Of a stretch of DNA of 18,631 nt, positions 7,785 to 18,429 are shown piece after piece. The translations under genes and the position numbers were made by a program. Source of the DNA: Acidiferrobacterales bacterium (GTDB lineage Bacteria; Pseudomonadota; Gammaproteobacteria; Acidiferrobacterales; Sulfurifustaceae); contig CAKKQL010000012.1 in NCBI GenBank assembly GCA_919902095.1, positions 1-18,631 of the forward strand, read 5' to 3'. Position 1 is the stretch's first letter. Each line of letters opens with the position of its first letter. The notes below the pieces were generated by a model. It saw nothing but the letters and a program-made list of their open reading frames with translations, had not been told where the DNA came from and ran no database searches.

Positions 7785-8731
7785 CAGGGGATGGGTACCG
7801 TGCGCAGCAGCTTCTCGACCGCGGCCGCGCGGCCGCCGGCCAATTCCTGTGCAAGCTGCAGACGATGTCCGACGACGTGCGGCGCCACCGCCTGCACGTC
7901 CTCGGGCAGCACCATGGCGCGCCCCGCGAGCAGCGCCCAGGCGCGCGCGGCGGCGAGCAGCGCCAGTCCGGCGCGCGGGCTCAGCCCCTCGGCGAAGTCG
8001 CCCGAGCGGCGCGTGGCGTCGGTCAGGTTCTGGATGTAATCGAGCAGCGCGTCGGCGGCATGCACGTGCGTCGCCTGCTGCTGCAGCGTGAGCAGCTGTT
8101 CCGGTCGCAGCACCGGTGCCAGCGTGGCGAGGCTCTCGCGTCCGCCGTGGCCCTTGAGCAACTGCCGCTCGGCGGCGCGGTCAGGGTAGCCGAGCTCGAT
8201 GCGGATGAGAAAGCGGTCAAGCTGCGACTCAGGCAACGGAAAGGTGCCGATCAGGTGGTGCGGATTCTGCGTGGCGATGACGAAAAACGGTTCGGGCAGC
8301 TTATAGGGGCGCCCTTCGGTGGTGACCTGGCGTTCTTCCATGGCCTCGAGCAGTGCGCTCTGCGTTTTCGGCGTCGCGCGATTGATTTCGTCGGCGAGCA
8401 CCAGTTGCGCGAACACCGGCCCGGGATGAAACACGAAACTTTTCGTGTCCGGCTGGTAGATGGACACGCCGAGGATGTCGGCCGGCAGCAGGTCGCTCGT
8501 GAACTGGACGCGCTTGAACTGCAGCCCCAGCACCTGCGCCAGCACCTGCGCCAGCGTGGTCTTGCCCATGCCCGGCAGATCCTCGATGAGAAGGTGTCCG
8601 CGTGCCAACAGGCAGGCGAGCGCCAGGCGCACCTGGCGCTCCTTGCCGAGCACGACCTGACCGATGCCGTCGATGATGGCTTCAAGGATGCGCTGCGGAG
8701 CAGCGGGCCGTCTTTCCGGGGCGAAGGGCAT
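7784..8731 (-). CDS. MoxR-family AAA+ ATPase
   Basis: A 315-residue MoxR ATPase (AAA_3 core with the C-terminal lid). Walker A is LPGMGKTT (residues 52-59). Walker B is LVLADEINRA, with Asp114 and Glu115, followed by the MoxR-typical motif TPKTQSALLEAMEERQVT. Sensor 1 sits in FFVIATQNP, and the conserved segment LPESQLDRF follows. MoxR proteins act as ATP-driven chaperones that mature partner complexes, classically von Willebrand factor-type metal-binding proteins. Here the partners would be the DUF58 protein and transglutaminase encoded directly downstream. It is the first gene of the operon and diverges from mnmG. No strong ribosome binding site is visible before its ATG. Confidence 0.93.
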   Translation of the reverse strand: MPFAPERRPAAPQRILEAIIDGIGQVVLGKERQVRLALACLLARGHLLIEDLPGMGKTTLAQVLAQVLGLQFKRVQFTSDLLPADILGVSIYQPDTKSFVFHPGPVFAQLVLADEINRATPKTQSALLEAMEERQVTTEGRPYKLPEPFFVIATQNPHHLIGTFPLPESQLDRFLIRIELGYPDRAAERQLLKGHGGRESLATLAPVLRPEQLLTLQQQATHVHAADALLDYIQNLTDATRRSGDFAEGLSPRAGLALLAAARAWALLAGRAMVLPEDVQAVAPHVVGHRLQLAQELAGGRAAAVEKLLRTVPIP

Positions 8732-8771
8732 ATGTCGGTTCTTGATAAATGGGGTGATTGCTCAATGTTTA

Positions 8772-8800
8772 GTTATAGCCCAGCGCCTCCGGTTCCGAAA
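8772..8800 (-). promoter_or_regulatory. Weak candidate promoter for the moxR operon
   Basis: On the minus strand, TTTCGG (8800-8795) is followed after 17 bp by TATAAC (8777-8772). The -10 matches the consensus at 5 of 6 positions, and the -35 is weak. It lies about 40 bp before the moxR ATG in the divergent moxR-mnmG gap. Confidence 0.3.
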
Positions 8801-8812
8801 CACATGCTCGCG

Positions 8813-8841
8813 GTGAAACGTTGCCGGCCATGCTTTATGAT
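8813..8841 (+). promoter_or_regulatory. Candidate mnmG promoter
   Basis: GTGAAA (8813-8818, 4 of 6) is followed after 17 bp by TATGAT (8836-8841, 5 of 6). The predicted start is about 30 nt before the mnmG ATG at 8878. It lies in the 146-bp divergent moxR-mnmG gap, where each operon needs its own promoter. Confidence 0.45.
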
Positions 8842-8877
8842 GTTCCGCCAGCGAAGCCGTGTGGAACCCCCTGATTT

Positions 8878-10761
<1,884 letters not shown>

Positions 10762-10806
10762 TGCCGCGAGAGCACAGGGATGTGCGAAGCGGCCGGCGCG
10801 CCTGAG

Positions 10807-10829
10807 CCGGGCGGCTGGCACCCGCCCGG
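10807..10829 (+). repeat. GC-rich hairpin after mnmG
   Basis: CCGGGCGG (10807-10814) and CCGCCCGG (10822-10829) form a perfect 8-bp stem with a 7-nt loop, 45 bp after the mnmG stop. No T-run follows, so it is not a classical intrinsic terminator. It overlaps the -35 and spacer of the candidate promoter for the next gene. Confidence 0.6.
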
Positions 10830-10843
10830 AATTGCATTACAAT
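10815..10843 (+). promoter_or_regulatory. Candidate promoter for the 10880 membrane protein and rsmG-parAB
   Basis: CTGGCA (10815-10820, 4 of 6) is followed after 17 bp by TACAAT (10838-10843, 5 of 6). A strong ribosome binding site, AGGAG (10869-10873), lies 6 nt before the ATG at 10880, giving a short leader. No equally good promoter was seen before rsmG, parA or parB, so this may feed all four genes. Confidence 0.5.
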
Positions 10844-10879
10844 CGCTTCCGGTTCCGTCAACGCTGACAGGAGTATCCG

Positions 10880-11515
10880 ATGGTGCAGACAACGCTCAGC
10901 ATTCAGATGGCCCACCTGATCGCGCATTTGCTGATCGCCGGCAACCTGCTCGCCCTGATCGTCGGTGTGCTGATGCTGGTTGCGCCGCACCGTCTCGAGG
11001 CGATGTTCAAGGTCAGTGACCGCTGGGTCTCCACCAAGCGCGCCTTCGAGCCGCTCGACCTGGTGCACGAGGTTGACGGCGTTGTATTTCGTTATCCGCG
11101 CGTGCTTGGCGGCATTCTGGTGGTGGGCGCGGTCTTCATTCTGGTCCGCGGCGGACTGTTCGCCGCCGGCATGAGCGCCGCCGAGGGCGGTCGGCTGCTG
11201 GCACGCGTCTTTGGCACCAAGCTGGCGCCGGTGGTCTGGGAGATCTTCTGGGTCCATATGGTGGCGACGATGCTGCTTGGCGCGCTGCTCGCGCTGGTTC
11301 TTGGCGTCCTGTCGTTTTACCGCCTGGAAACGCTCAAGCGCTGGTCCAATGTGGCCAACCGCTGGGTCACGACGCATCAGCTGTTTGATCCGCTCGACAA
11401 ACCGCATTACGGCCTCAACAAGCTCATCCATGAGAAATCGCAGATCTGGGGCCTGTTGATTACCGTCTTTTCGCTGTGCGCCCTGTTCCTGCTGGTGTGG
11501 TATCTGCGCCGCTGA
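10880..11515 (+). CDS. Unrecognised four-helix membrane protein with internal duplication
   Basis: I do not recognise this 211-residue protein. Four hydrophobic segments are visible, near residues 13-36, 74-90, 124-147 and 188-208. The loops after helix 1 and helix 3 resemble each other: RLEAMFKVSDRWVSTKRAF then EPLD (38-60), and RLETLKRWSNVANRWVTTHQ then LFDPLD (148-173). They share RLE, a D/N-R-W-V-S/T-T core and F-E/D-P-L-D. The protein therefore looks like a tandem repeat of a helix-loop-helix unit, with a short polar linker (about 97-112) between copies. The start is supported by AGGAG 6 nt upstream. It sits between mnmG and rsmG, which are often adjacent, so it may be a lineage-specific insertion. 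Transport, sensing or scaffolding would be guesses. Confidence 0.88.
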   Translation: MVQTTLSIQMAHLIAHLLIAGNLLALIVGVLMLVAPHRLEAMFKVSDRWVSTKRAFEPLDLVHEVDGVVFRYPRVLGGILVVGAVFILVRGGLFAAGMSAAEGGRLLARVFGTKLAPVVWEIFWVHMVATMLLGALLALVLGVLSFYRLETLKRWSNVANRWVTTHQLFDPLDKPHYGLNKLIHEKSQIWGLLITVFSLCALFLLVWYLRR

Positions 11516-11637
11516 CTCCTTGTGTGCTCTCCGCCACCGGCAAGGCATGCCGTCGCGGGCTGTACCAGCACGAAAAACATCAACCCCGCTGTGCCACACC
11601 ACTGGCCGAAGACCGGCGAGACAGGGCCCGGAGGCAC
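11516..11637 (+). other. Gap before rsmG, no clear feature
   Basis: A 122-bp gap between the membrane protein and rsmG. I see no convincing promoter, terminator or repeat. An open frame through it from 11476 joins rsmG in frame but has no family-like sequence. GGAGG at 11630-11634 is only 3 nt before the rsmG GTG, closer than usual. Confidence 0.5.
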
Positions 11638-12258
11638 GTGAAGCTCGAGCGCCTGCTGCACCAGGGATTGCACGCCATGGGTCTCGGGCTGCCGGCAGAT
11701 GCCGAGCCGCGGCTGCTTCAGTATTTGCGCCTGCTCGAGAAGTGGAACCGGACCTATAATCTCACCGCCGTGCGCGATCCCGAGCAGATGGTGCCGCGCC
11801 ACCTGCTCGACAGCCTGGCGGTGCGGCCGCACGTCGTCGGCCCGCGGGTGCTGGATATCGGCACCGGCGCCGGGCTGCCCGGAATTCCGCTGGCGCTGTC
11901 GCTGCCCGATCTGCATTTCACGCTGCTCGACAGCAACGCCAAGAAGACGCGCTTCGTCACCCAGGCGGTGCACACGCTGGGTCTGGCGAACGTTACGGTG
12001 GTCCAGACGCGCGCCGAGAAATTCCAGCCGGCGGAAAAATTCGATACCCTCATCGCTCGCGCGTACGCGTCGATTCCTGATATGCTGGCGGCCACCCGGC
12101 ACCTGTGCGCGCCGCGGGCACGCTGGCTGGCGATGAAGGGCGTGTTTCCGCAGGAGGAGCTGGCGGCCATCCCCGCGGAGTACGTGGCGGAGGTGAAGCA
12201 CCTGCACGTGCCGGGGCTGGAGGCCGCGCGCCACGTGGTGATCATCGCGCTGCGCTGA
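11638..12258 (+). CDS. rsmG: 16S rRNA (guanine-527-N7)-methyltransferase RsmG
   Basis: A 206-residue SAM-dependent methyltransferase (GidB) that makes m7G527 in 16S rRNA; E. coli RsmG has 207 residues. Visible are the N-terminal EKWNRTYNLTAVRDPEQM and RHLLDSL (residues 34-60), the SAM-binding VLDIGTGAGLPGIPLA (71-86), LLDSNAKKTRF (96-106), and the C-terminal LAMKG segment near 164-168. I chose GTG 11638 because it gives the normal family N-terminus and length. A longer in-frame reading from 11476 has no family support. The next in-frame ATG (residue 14) would remove the first helix. Only 15 bp separate it from parA. Loss of this enzyme elsewhere gives low-level streptomycin resistance. Confidence 0.94.
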   Translation: MKLERLLHQGLHAMGLGLPADAEPRLLQYLRLLEKWNRTYNLTAVRDPEQMVPRHLLDSLAVRPHVVGPRVLDIGTGAGLPGIPLALSLPDLHFTLLDSNAKKTRFVTQAVHTLGLANVTVVQTRAEKFQPAEKFDTLIARAYASIPDMLAATRHLCAPRARWLAMKGVFPQEELAAIPAEYVAEVKHLHVPGLEAARHVVIIALR

Positions 12259-12273
12259 GGGAGTGGTTGCCCC

Positions 12274-13047
12274 ATGGGCAAGGTACTGGCGATAGCCAAC
12301 CAGAAAGGCGGGGTCGGCAAGACCACGACCAGCATCAATCTAGCCGCGTCCCTCGTGAAGACGCGGCGGCGGGTGATGCTGATCGACATCGATCCGCAGG
12401 GCAACGCCACCATGGGCAGCGGCGTGCCCAAGGAACAGTGCCAGGCCACTACTTATGAGGTGCTGCTCGGGCTCGCGACGGTCGAGGCCGCGCGCGTCAC
12501 TACCGAAGGCGGCTACGATCTGGTGCCGGCCAACAGCCGGCTCTCCGGCGCCGAGGTCGAGCTTATCGAACTGGAGCGGCGCGAACGCCGCCTGCGCACC
12601 GCGCTCGAGACCGTGCGCGGCGAGTACGATTACATCCTGATTGACTGTCCGCCGGCGCTGAATCTGCTGACCGTGAATGCCATGGTCGCGGCGCAGGCGG
12701 TGATGATACCGATGCAGTGCGAGTATTACGCGCTGGAAGGACTGACGGCGTTGTTAAACACGATTCGAAAAATCCGCGAGACGCTGAATCCGTCGCTCGA
12801 GATCGAGGGGTTGCTGCGCACCATGTACGACCCGCGCAACAACCTCGACAACGAGGTATCGGCGCAGCTCAAGGCGCATTTCGGCGACAAGCTCTATCGC
12901 ACCGTGATCCCGCGCAACATCCGGTTGGCCGAGGCCCCGAGCCACGGCAAGCCGGTGATCGGCTACGACATGCAGTCCAAGGGCGCGCAGGCCTATCTCG
13001 CGCTCGCGGGCGAGATGCTGCGCCGCGAACAGGGACCAGCGGCATGA
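12274..13047 (+). CDS. parA: Chromosome partitioning ATPase ParA (Soj)
   Basis: A 257-residue deviant-Walker ATPase that, with ParB, segregates newly replicated origins. The P-loop KGGVGKTTTS (residues 11-20) carries the signature lysine at 11. LIDIDPQGNAT (36-46) and YILIDCPPALNLLT are the other nucleotide-site motifs. The length fits the short chromosomal ParA/Soj type, which lacks the N-terminal DNA-binding domain of plasmid type Ia ParA. GAGGGAG (12257-12263) lies upstream of the ATG. It is co-directional with rsmG and parB; the parA-parB gap is 130 bp, longer than the usual tight spacing. Confidence 0.97.
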   Translation: MGKVLAIANQKGGVGKTTTSINLAASLVKTRRRVMLIDIDPQGNATMGSGVPKEQCQATTYEVLLGLATVEAARVTTEGGYDLVPANSRLSGAEVELIELERRERRLRTALETVRGEYDYILIDCPPALNLLTVNAMVAAQAVMIPMQCEYYALEGLTALLNTIRKIRETLNPSLEIEGLLRTMYDPRNNLDNEVSAQLKAHFGDKLYRTVIPRNIRLAEAPSHGKPVIGYDMQSKGAQAYLALAGEMLRREQGPAA

Positions 13048-13177
13048 CGTGCAGGGACGCACAAATCCAGCGCCGCGCGGGATGCGCGCCTGGCGCGCGG
13101 GGATGCGACCGGCGAGGGCCGCAGGGCGCCGACAACACGGCGTGTCGGTCTGGCTCGATCTTACGGAGGCGCCGCGC
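13048..13177 (+). other. parA-parB gap with dyads
   Basis: 130 bp without a gene of its own. It holds the near-palindrome GCGCGCC-T-GGCGCGC (13084-13098); an imperfect direct repeat, GCGCGGGATGCG (13075-13086) and GCGCGGGGATGCG (13095-13107); and CCGACA (13129-13134) paired with TGTCGG (13143-13148) around ACACGGCGTGT. None matches the parS consensus. GGAGG at 13165-13169 serves parB. Confidence 0.5.
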
Positions 13178-14038
13178 ATGATGAGCAAGAAACCGCAGCC
13201 CCGTCTCGGACGCGGCCTCGACGCGCTGCTCGGCAGTTACGAGCCAAGCACGGCGGACAAAGACGAGTTGCGCCAGATTCCGCTGGATCTGCTGCGCCGC
13301 GGCAAGTACCAGCCGCGCACGCACATGGACGCGCAGGCGCTTGAAGAACTCGCGGCCTCGATCCGGGCCCAAGGCGTGGTGCAGCCGATCGTGGTGCGCG
13401 CGCTCGGCAGCGGCGATTACGAAATCGTCGCCGGTGAGCGCCGCTGGCGCGCGGCGCAACTCGCCGGCCTCGAAACCATCCCCGCAGTGGTGCGCAAGAT
13501 TCCCGACGAAGCGGCGATCGCGATCGCGCTTATCGAGAACATTCAGCGCGAAGATTTAAATCCGATCGAAGAAGCCAGCGCGTTGCAGCGTCTGATTGAC
13601 GAATTTGGCATGACCCACCAGCAGGTGGCCGAGGCCGTGGGGCGTTCGCGCGCGGCGGTGACGAACCTGCTACGCCTGCTGACGTTGCAAGCGGACGTAC
13701 GCGAAATGCTGGAGAAGGCGCAGATGGACATGGGCCACGCGCGCGCGCTGCTGGCGCTCGAAGGCGCCGCCCAAAGCAAGGCGGCGCACCAGGTGGTCGA
13801 AAAGGGGTTGTCGGTGCGCGAGACGGAAAACCTCGTGCGCCGGTTATTGAGCAAAGCCAGCGGCCATGCCACCGCGCACGGCACCGTCGATCCCGACATC
13901 CGCCTGCTGCAGCAGCAGCTCTCCGAACGGCTCGGCGCCAAGGTGCGCATCCAGCATTCGCGCCGCGGCAAGGGCCGGCTGGTCATCGAGTACAACAACC
14001 TCGAAGAACTCGACGGTATTCTCGCCAAGCTCCGTTGA
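13178..14038 (+). CDS. parB: Chromosome partitioning protein ParB (Spo0J)
   Basis: A 286-residue CTP-dependent DNA clamp that loads at parS and works with ParA. The N-terminal KPQPRLGRGLDALLG is the usual ParA-contact tail. The CTP-binding fold shows GERRWRAAQLAG (87-98) and ENIQREDLNPIEEA (120-133). The helix-turn-helix is near 145-166 (MTHQQVAEAVGRSRAAVTNLL), and a C-terminal dimerisation region completes it. The ATG at 13178 has GGAGG 8 nt upstream; a second ATG follows at once at 13181. A longer frame to 13049 spans the parA-parB gap and is rejected for lack of family similarity. It is the last gene before the atp operon. Confidence 0.96.
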   Translation: MMSKKPQPRLGRGLDALLGSYEPSTADKDELRQIPLDLLRRGKYQPRTHMDAQALEELAASIRAQGVVQPIVVRALGSGDYEIVAGERRWRAAQLAGLETIPAVVRKIPDEAAIAIALIENIQREDLNPIEEASALQRLIDEFGMTHQQVAEAVGRSRAAVTNLLRLLTLQADVREMLEKAQMDMGHARALLALEGAAQSKAAHQVVEKGLSVRETENLVRRLLSKASGHATAHGTVDPDIRLLQQQLSERLGAKVRIQHSRRGKGRLVIEYNNLEELDGILAKLR

Positions 14039-14128
14039 CGTCGCCGCCCGTTGCGCTGGGGAATGCGCGCCATTGATGCACAAATAACAACAATCTATTT
14101 GCGTCCCCCCGCCTCTCTCTATCTATGA

Positions 14129-14157
14129 TTGACCCCCTATAGGGCGGACTTTATACT
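14129..14157 (+). promoter_or_regulatory. Strong sigma70-type promoter of the atp operon, with palindrome in spacer
   Basis: TTGACC (14129-14134) and TATACT (14152-14157) are exactly 17 bp apart, each 5 of 6 to consensus. The predicted start near 14164 leaves a leader of about 22 nt to the atpI TTG. The spacer contains the perfect 10-bp palindrome CCCTATAGGG (14135-14144), a possible operator. The flanking 14075-14130 stretch is AT-rich and pyrimidine-rich, as expected upstream of a strong promoter. Confidence 0.8.
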
Positions 14158-14185
14158 TCGCCGCCTTTAAAAGGCCCCCGCGATT

Positions 14186-14596
14186 TTGTCCGACGAAAAC
14201 GCGCAAATGCCGGGCGCGCCGCGCGACCCGGCACAGCCGCTACGCCAGGACGTGCGCCGGGTGGTGCTGGCGCAGGCGCTGCTGACGCTGCTCGTGGCGG
14301 CGGCCTTTGCCTTCCGCGGCGGCGCGCGCGAGGCCCTGGCCGCGTGCTACGGCGGGGTCGTCACGATTCTGATTTCCGGTTGGCTGGGGTGGCGCCTGCG
14401 GCGCGCCGGTGATGGCGCCCCGGCTGCGCCGACGGCGGTTCTGGGTTTGCTTTATTCCAGCGCCGTGATGCGCTACGCAGCCGTCGTCGCGCTGCTGGCG
14501 CTCGGGCTCGGGGCATTAAAGTTGTCGCCCCTGCCGCTGGTAGTGGCGTTCGGCCTCGCGCAGTTCGGGTTTCTCGCGAACGCGCGCGGCCGCTGA
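14186..14596 (+). CDS. atpI: ATP synthase assembly protein I
   Basis: A 136-residue small membrane protein at the head of the atp operon, the AtpI position and profile. About four hydrophobic segments are visible (starting VLAQALLTLLVAAAFAF, ACYGGVVTILISGWLGW, AVMRYAAVVALLALGLGAL and LPLVVAFGLAQFGFLA), with the family-typical basic loop LRRAG between helices 2 and 3. AtpI assists c-ring assembly or Mg handling and is not essential in E. coli. The start is TTG at 14186; an in-frame ATG at 14207 is the alternative, and neither has a strong ribosome binding site. Weak translation of atpI is known in other species and would suit this start. Confidence 0.88.
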   Translation: MSDENAQMPGAPRDPAQPLRQDVRRVVLAQALLTLLVAAAFAFRGGAREALAACYGGVVTILISGWLGWRLRRAGDGAPAAPTAVLGLLYSSAVMRYAAVVALLALGLGALKLSPLPLVVAFGLAQFGFLANARGR

Positions 14597-14608
14597 GTGA
14601 TTGGTTAA

Positions 14609-15794
<1,186 letters not shown>

Positions 15795-15837
15795 GCGGCT
15801 TCGCTGACGTCACGCTTAAGATTTCCGGAGCGCGGGA

Positions 15838-16308
15838 ATGAATATCAATGCAACCCTGATCGGGCAGACCATCGCCTTCGTCCTGTTCGTGTGGTTCTGC
15901 ATGAAGTTCGTGTGGCCGCCGATCATGAAGGCGCTCGAAGAGCGCAGACGCACGATCGCAGACGGCCTGGCCTCGGCCGAACGCGGCCGGCGCGAGCAGG
16001 AGCTCGCCGAGAAAAAGGCGCTCGCGACCCTGAAGCAGGCCAAGCAGGACGCGGCCGAGGTTATCGCGCTGGCCGAGAAGCGCGCCGCCGAGATCGCGGA
16101 CGAGGCGAAAAACCAGGCCCGCACCGAGGCCGAGCGCATCGTCACGGCGGCCAAGGCCGACATCGACCAGGAAGTGAACCGCGCCAAGGAGAGCCTGCGC
16201 GCGGCCGTGGCCGAGCTGGCCGTGGCCGGCGCCGCGCGCATCCTCGAAAAAGAAGTGGATGCCAGGGCCCACGCCCAGTTGCTCGATGGCGTGGTGAAAC
16301 AGCTCTAG
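15838..16308 (+). CDS. atpF: ATP synthase F0 subunit b
   Basis: A 156-residue peripheral stalk subunit, the same length as E. coli b. It has one N-terminal membrane helix ([19 protein letters not shown]), then a long charged helix rich in Glu, Lys, Arg and Ala that dimerises as the stator. The family motif [18 protein letters not shown] follows the membrane segment. CGGAG (15826-15830) is 7 nt upstream of the ATG. atpH follows after 13 bp. Confidence 0.97.
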   Translation: MNINATLIGQTIAFVLFVWFCMKFVWPPIMKALEERRRTIADGLASAERGRREQELAEKKALATLKQAKQDAAEVIALAEKRAAEIADEAKNQARTEAERIVTAAKADIDQEVNRAKESLRAAVAELAVAGAARILEKEVDARAHAQLLDGVVKQL

Positions 16309-16321
16309 CACGGACGCAGCG

Positions 16322-16858
16322 ATGGCCGAGAAACAAACCGCCGCCCGCCCCTACGCCGAGGCCGTGTTCGCCCTAGCCCGCGAGCGGGGCGCGCTGCAAG
16401 CCTGGTCCGAGACGCTGGCGCTGGCCGCGGCCGTGATTGGCGATGCGCGCGTTCGGCGGCTGGTGGACGATCCGCGCGTCGAACGCGTCAAACTGCTCGG
16501 CTTGTTGCTCGACATGCTGGATGCACGGCTTGCGCCCGACGGCGCGAATTTCATCCGCCTGCTGGTCGAGAACCGCCGCCTGGCGCTGCTGCCGGAAATC
16601 GCCGCGCTGTATGAAGGCCTCAAGGCCGAGGCCGAGGCGCGCATCGAGGCGACCGTGGTGTCGGCATTCGCACTCGACAGCGCGCAGCGCCAGGGCATCG
16701 AGCAGGCGCTGCAACGCCGCTTCGGGCGCGCGGTGCAACTCACGACCGAAGTGGACCGGCAGCTCGTCGGCGGTATCGTCATCCGCGCCGGCGACCTCGT
16801 CATCGACGGCTCGGTGCGCGGCCGCCTGGCGGCGCTTGCCACCGAACTGCGTCACTGA
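16322..16858 (+). CDS. atpH: ATP synthase F1 subunit delta
   Basis: A 178-residue delta subunit linking the b stalk to the top of the alpha/beta hexamer. The N-terminal helical domain starts ARPYAEAVFALARERGAL, and FIRLLVENRRLALLPEIAAL marks its end. The C-terminal domain carries VDRQLVGGIVIRAGDLVIDG and SVRGRLAAL, the delta/OSCP signature. Length and position between atpF and atpA are normal. Ribosome binding is weak to the eye (CGGAC upstream). Confidence 0.97.
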   Translation: MAEKQTAARPYAEAVFALARERGALQAWSETLALAAAVIGDARVRRLVDDPRVERVKLLGLLLDMLDARLAPDGANFIRLLVENRRLALLPEIAALYEGLKAEAEARIEATVVSAFALDSAQRQGIEQALQRRFGRAVQLTTEVDRQLVGGIVIRAGDLVIDGSVRGRLAALATELRH

Positions 16859-16887
16859 ACCGATTTTGAAATGTTAGGGACCGCCCC

Positions 16888-18429
16888 ATGCAACTGAATC
16901 CATCCGAAATCAGCAGCCTGATCAAGTCGCGCATCGAGAAATTCGAGGCCGCGACCGAGGCCCGCACCGTCGGCACCGTCGTCGGCCTCACCGACGGCAT
17001 CGCCCGCATCCACGGCCTGGCCGACGTCATGCAGGGCGAGATGATCGAGTTCCCGGGCAACACCTTCGGGCTCGCGCTCAATCTCGAACGCGACTCGGTC
17101 GGCGCCGTGGTCATGGGTGAGTACAAGCACATCTCCGAGGGCGACACGGTCAAGACCACCGGCCGCATCATGGAGGTGCCGGTCGGCCCCGAACTCATCG
17201 GGCGCGTGGTGAACGCACTCGGCCAGCCGATCGACGGCCGCGGCCCGATCAAGACCGCGCAGACCGCACCGATCGAGAAGATCGCCCCGGGCGTGATCGC
17301 GCGCCAGTCGGTGTCGCAGCCGGTGCAGACCGGCCTCAAGTCCATCGACGCCATGGTGCCGATCGGGCGCGGGCAGCGCGAGCTCATCATCGGCGATCGC
17401 CAGACCGGCAAGACCGCGCTCGCGATCGACACCATCATCAACCAGAAGGGCACCGGCGTCGTCTGCATCTATGTCGCCATCGGCCAGAAGGCCTCGTCGG
17501 TGGCGAGCGTGGTGCGCAAGCTCGAGGAGCACGGCGCCATGGGCCACACCATCGTGGTGGCGGCGACGGCGGCCGAGTCGGCAGCGATGTTGTACATCGC
17601 GCCCTACGCCGGCTGTTCGATGGGCGAGTACTTCCGCGACAGCGGCCAGGATGCGCTTATCATCTATGACGATCTCACCAAGCAGGCTTGGGCCTATCGT
17701 CAGATCTCGCTGTTGCTGCGCCGTCCGCCGGGACGCGAGGCCTACCCGGGCGACGTGTTCTATCTGCACTCGCGCCTGCTGGAACGCGCCGCGCGCGTCA
17801 ATCCCGATTACGTCGAGAAGATGACGAATGGAAAAGTGAAGGGCAAAACCGGCTCGCTCACCGCGCTGCCGGTGATCGAGACCCAGGCCGGCGACGTGTC
17901 GGCGTTCGTGCCGACCAACGTGATTTCGATTACCGATGGCCAGATCTTCCTCGAAACCGACCTGTTCAACGCCGGCATCCGTCCGGCGATCAACGCCGGC
18001 CTGTCGGTGTCGCGCGTCGGTGGCGCCGCCCAAACCAAGATCATCAAGAAGCTCGGCGGCGGTGTGCGCCTGGCGCTCGCCCAGTACCGTGAGCTCGCGG
18101 CGTTCGCACAGTTCGCCTCCGATCTGGACGCGGCTACGCGCAAGCAGCTCGACCGCGGCAGCCGCATCATGGAACTCATGAAGCAGCCGCAGTACTCGCC
18201 CATGACCGTGGCGCAGATGGCGTGCTCGCTGTTTGCCATCAGTGAGGGCTTCCTTGACGACGTGCCGGTCAACAAGGTGCGTGCCTTCGAGGACGCCCTG
18301 CAGTCCTACATGAAGTCGCAGCAGGCGCCGCTGCTGGACAGCATCAACCAGAAGCCGGAGTACAGCGACGAGGTCGCAGCGCAGCTGCGCGCCGCGGTCG
18401 AAACCTTCAAGCAGACGCACTCGTGGTAA
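16888..18429 (+). CDS. atpA: ATP synthase F1 subunit alpha
   Basis: A 513-residue alpha subunit, the same length as in E. coli. The P-loop GDRQTGKTA begins at residue 169. The arginine finger equivalent to E. coli Arg376 is Arg376 in [17 protein letters not shown]. The N-terminal [18 protein letters not shown] binds delta. Together with beta it forms the catalytic hexamer. AGGGA lies upstream of the ATG at 16888. The next gene, atpG, begins 108 bp after the stop, an unusually long gap in this operon. Confidence 0.99.
   Translation: MQLNPSEISSLIKSRIEKFEAATEARTVGTVVGLTDGIARIHGLADVMQGEMIEFPGNTFGLALNLERDSVGAVVMGEYKHISEGDTVKTTGRIMEVPVGPELIGRVVNALGQPIDGRGPIKTAQTAPIEKIAPGVIARQSVSQPVQTGLKSIDAMVPIGRGQRELIIGDRQTGKTALAIDTIINQKGTGVVCIYVAIGQKASSVASVVRKLEEHGAMGHTIVVAATAAESAAMLYIAPYAGCSMGEYFRDSGQDALIIYDDLTKQAWAYRQISLLLRRPPGREAYPGDVFYLHSRLLERAARVNPDYVEKMTNGKVKGKTGSLTALPVIETQAGDVSAFVPTNVISITDGQIFLETDLFNAGIRPAINAGLSVSRVGGAAQTKIIKKLGGGVRLALAQYRELAAFAQFASDLDAATRKQLDRGSRIMELMKQPQYSPMTVAQMACSLFAISEGFLDDVPVNKVRAFEDALQSYMKSQQAPLLDSINQKPEYSDEVAAQLRAAVETFKQTHSW

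Noticed and set aside
8805..8820. parS-like half site containing GTGAAAC upstream of mnmG
   Set aside because: Only about 10 of 16 positions match the parS consensus and the left half is poor, so it is more likely part of the mnmG promoter region.
11476..11637. N-terminal extension of RsmG
   Set aside because: It begins inside the preceding gene and lacks family similarity; the GTG at 11638 gives the standard length and N-terminus.
13049..13177. N-terminal extension of ParB from an upstream in-frame start
   Set aside because: The translated extension is arginine/alanine-rich without family similarity, and a good ribosome binding site precedes the ATG at 13178.
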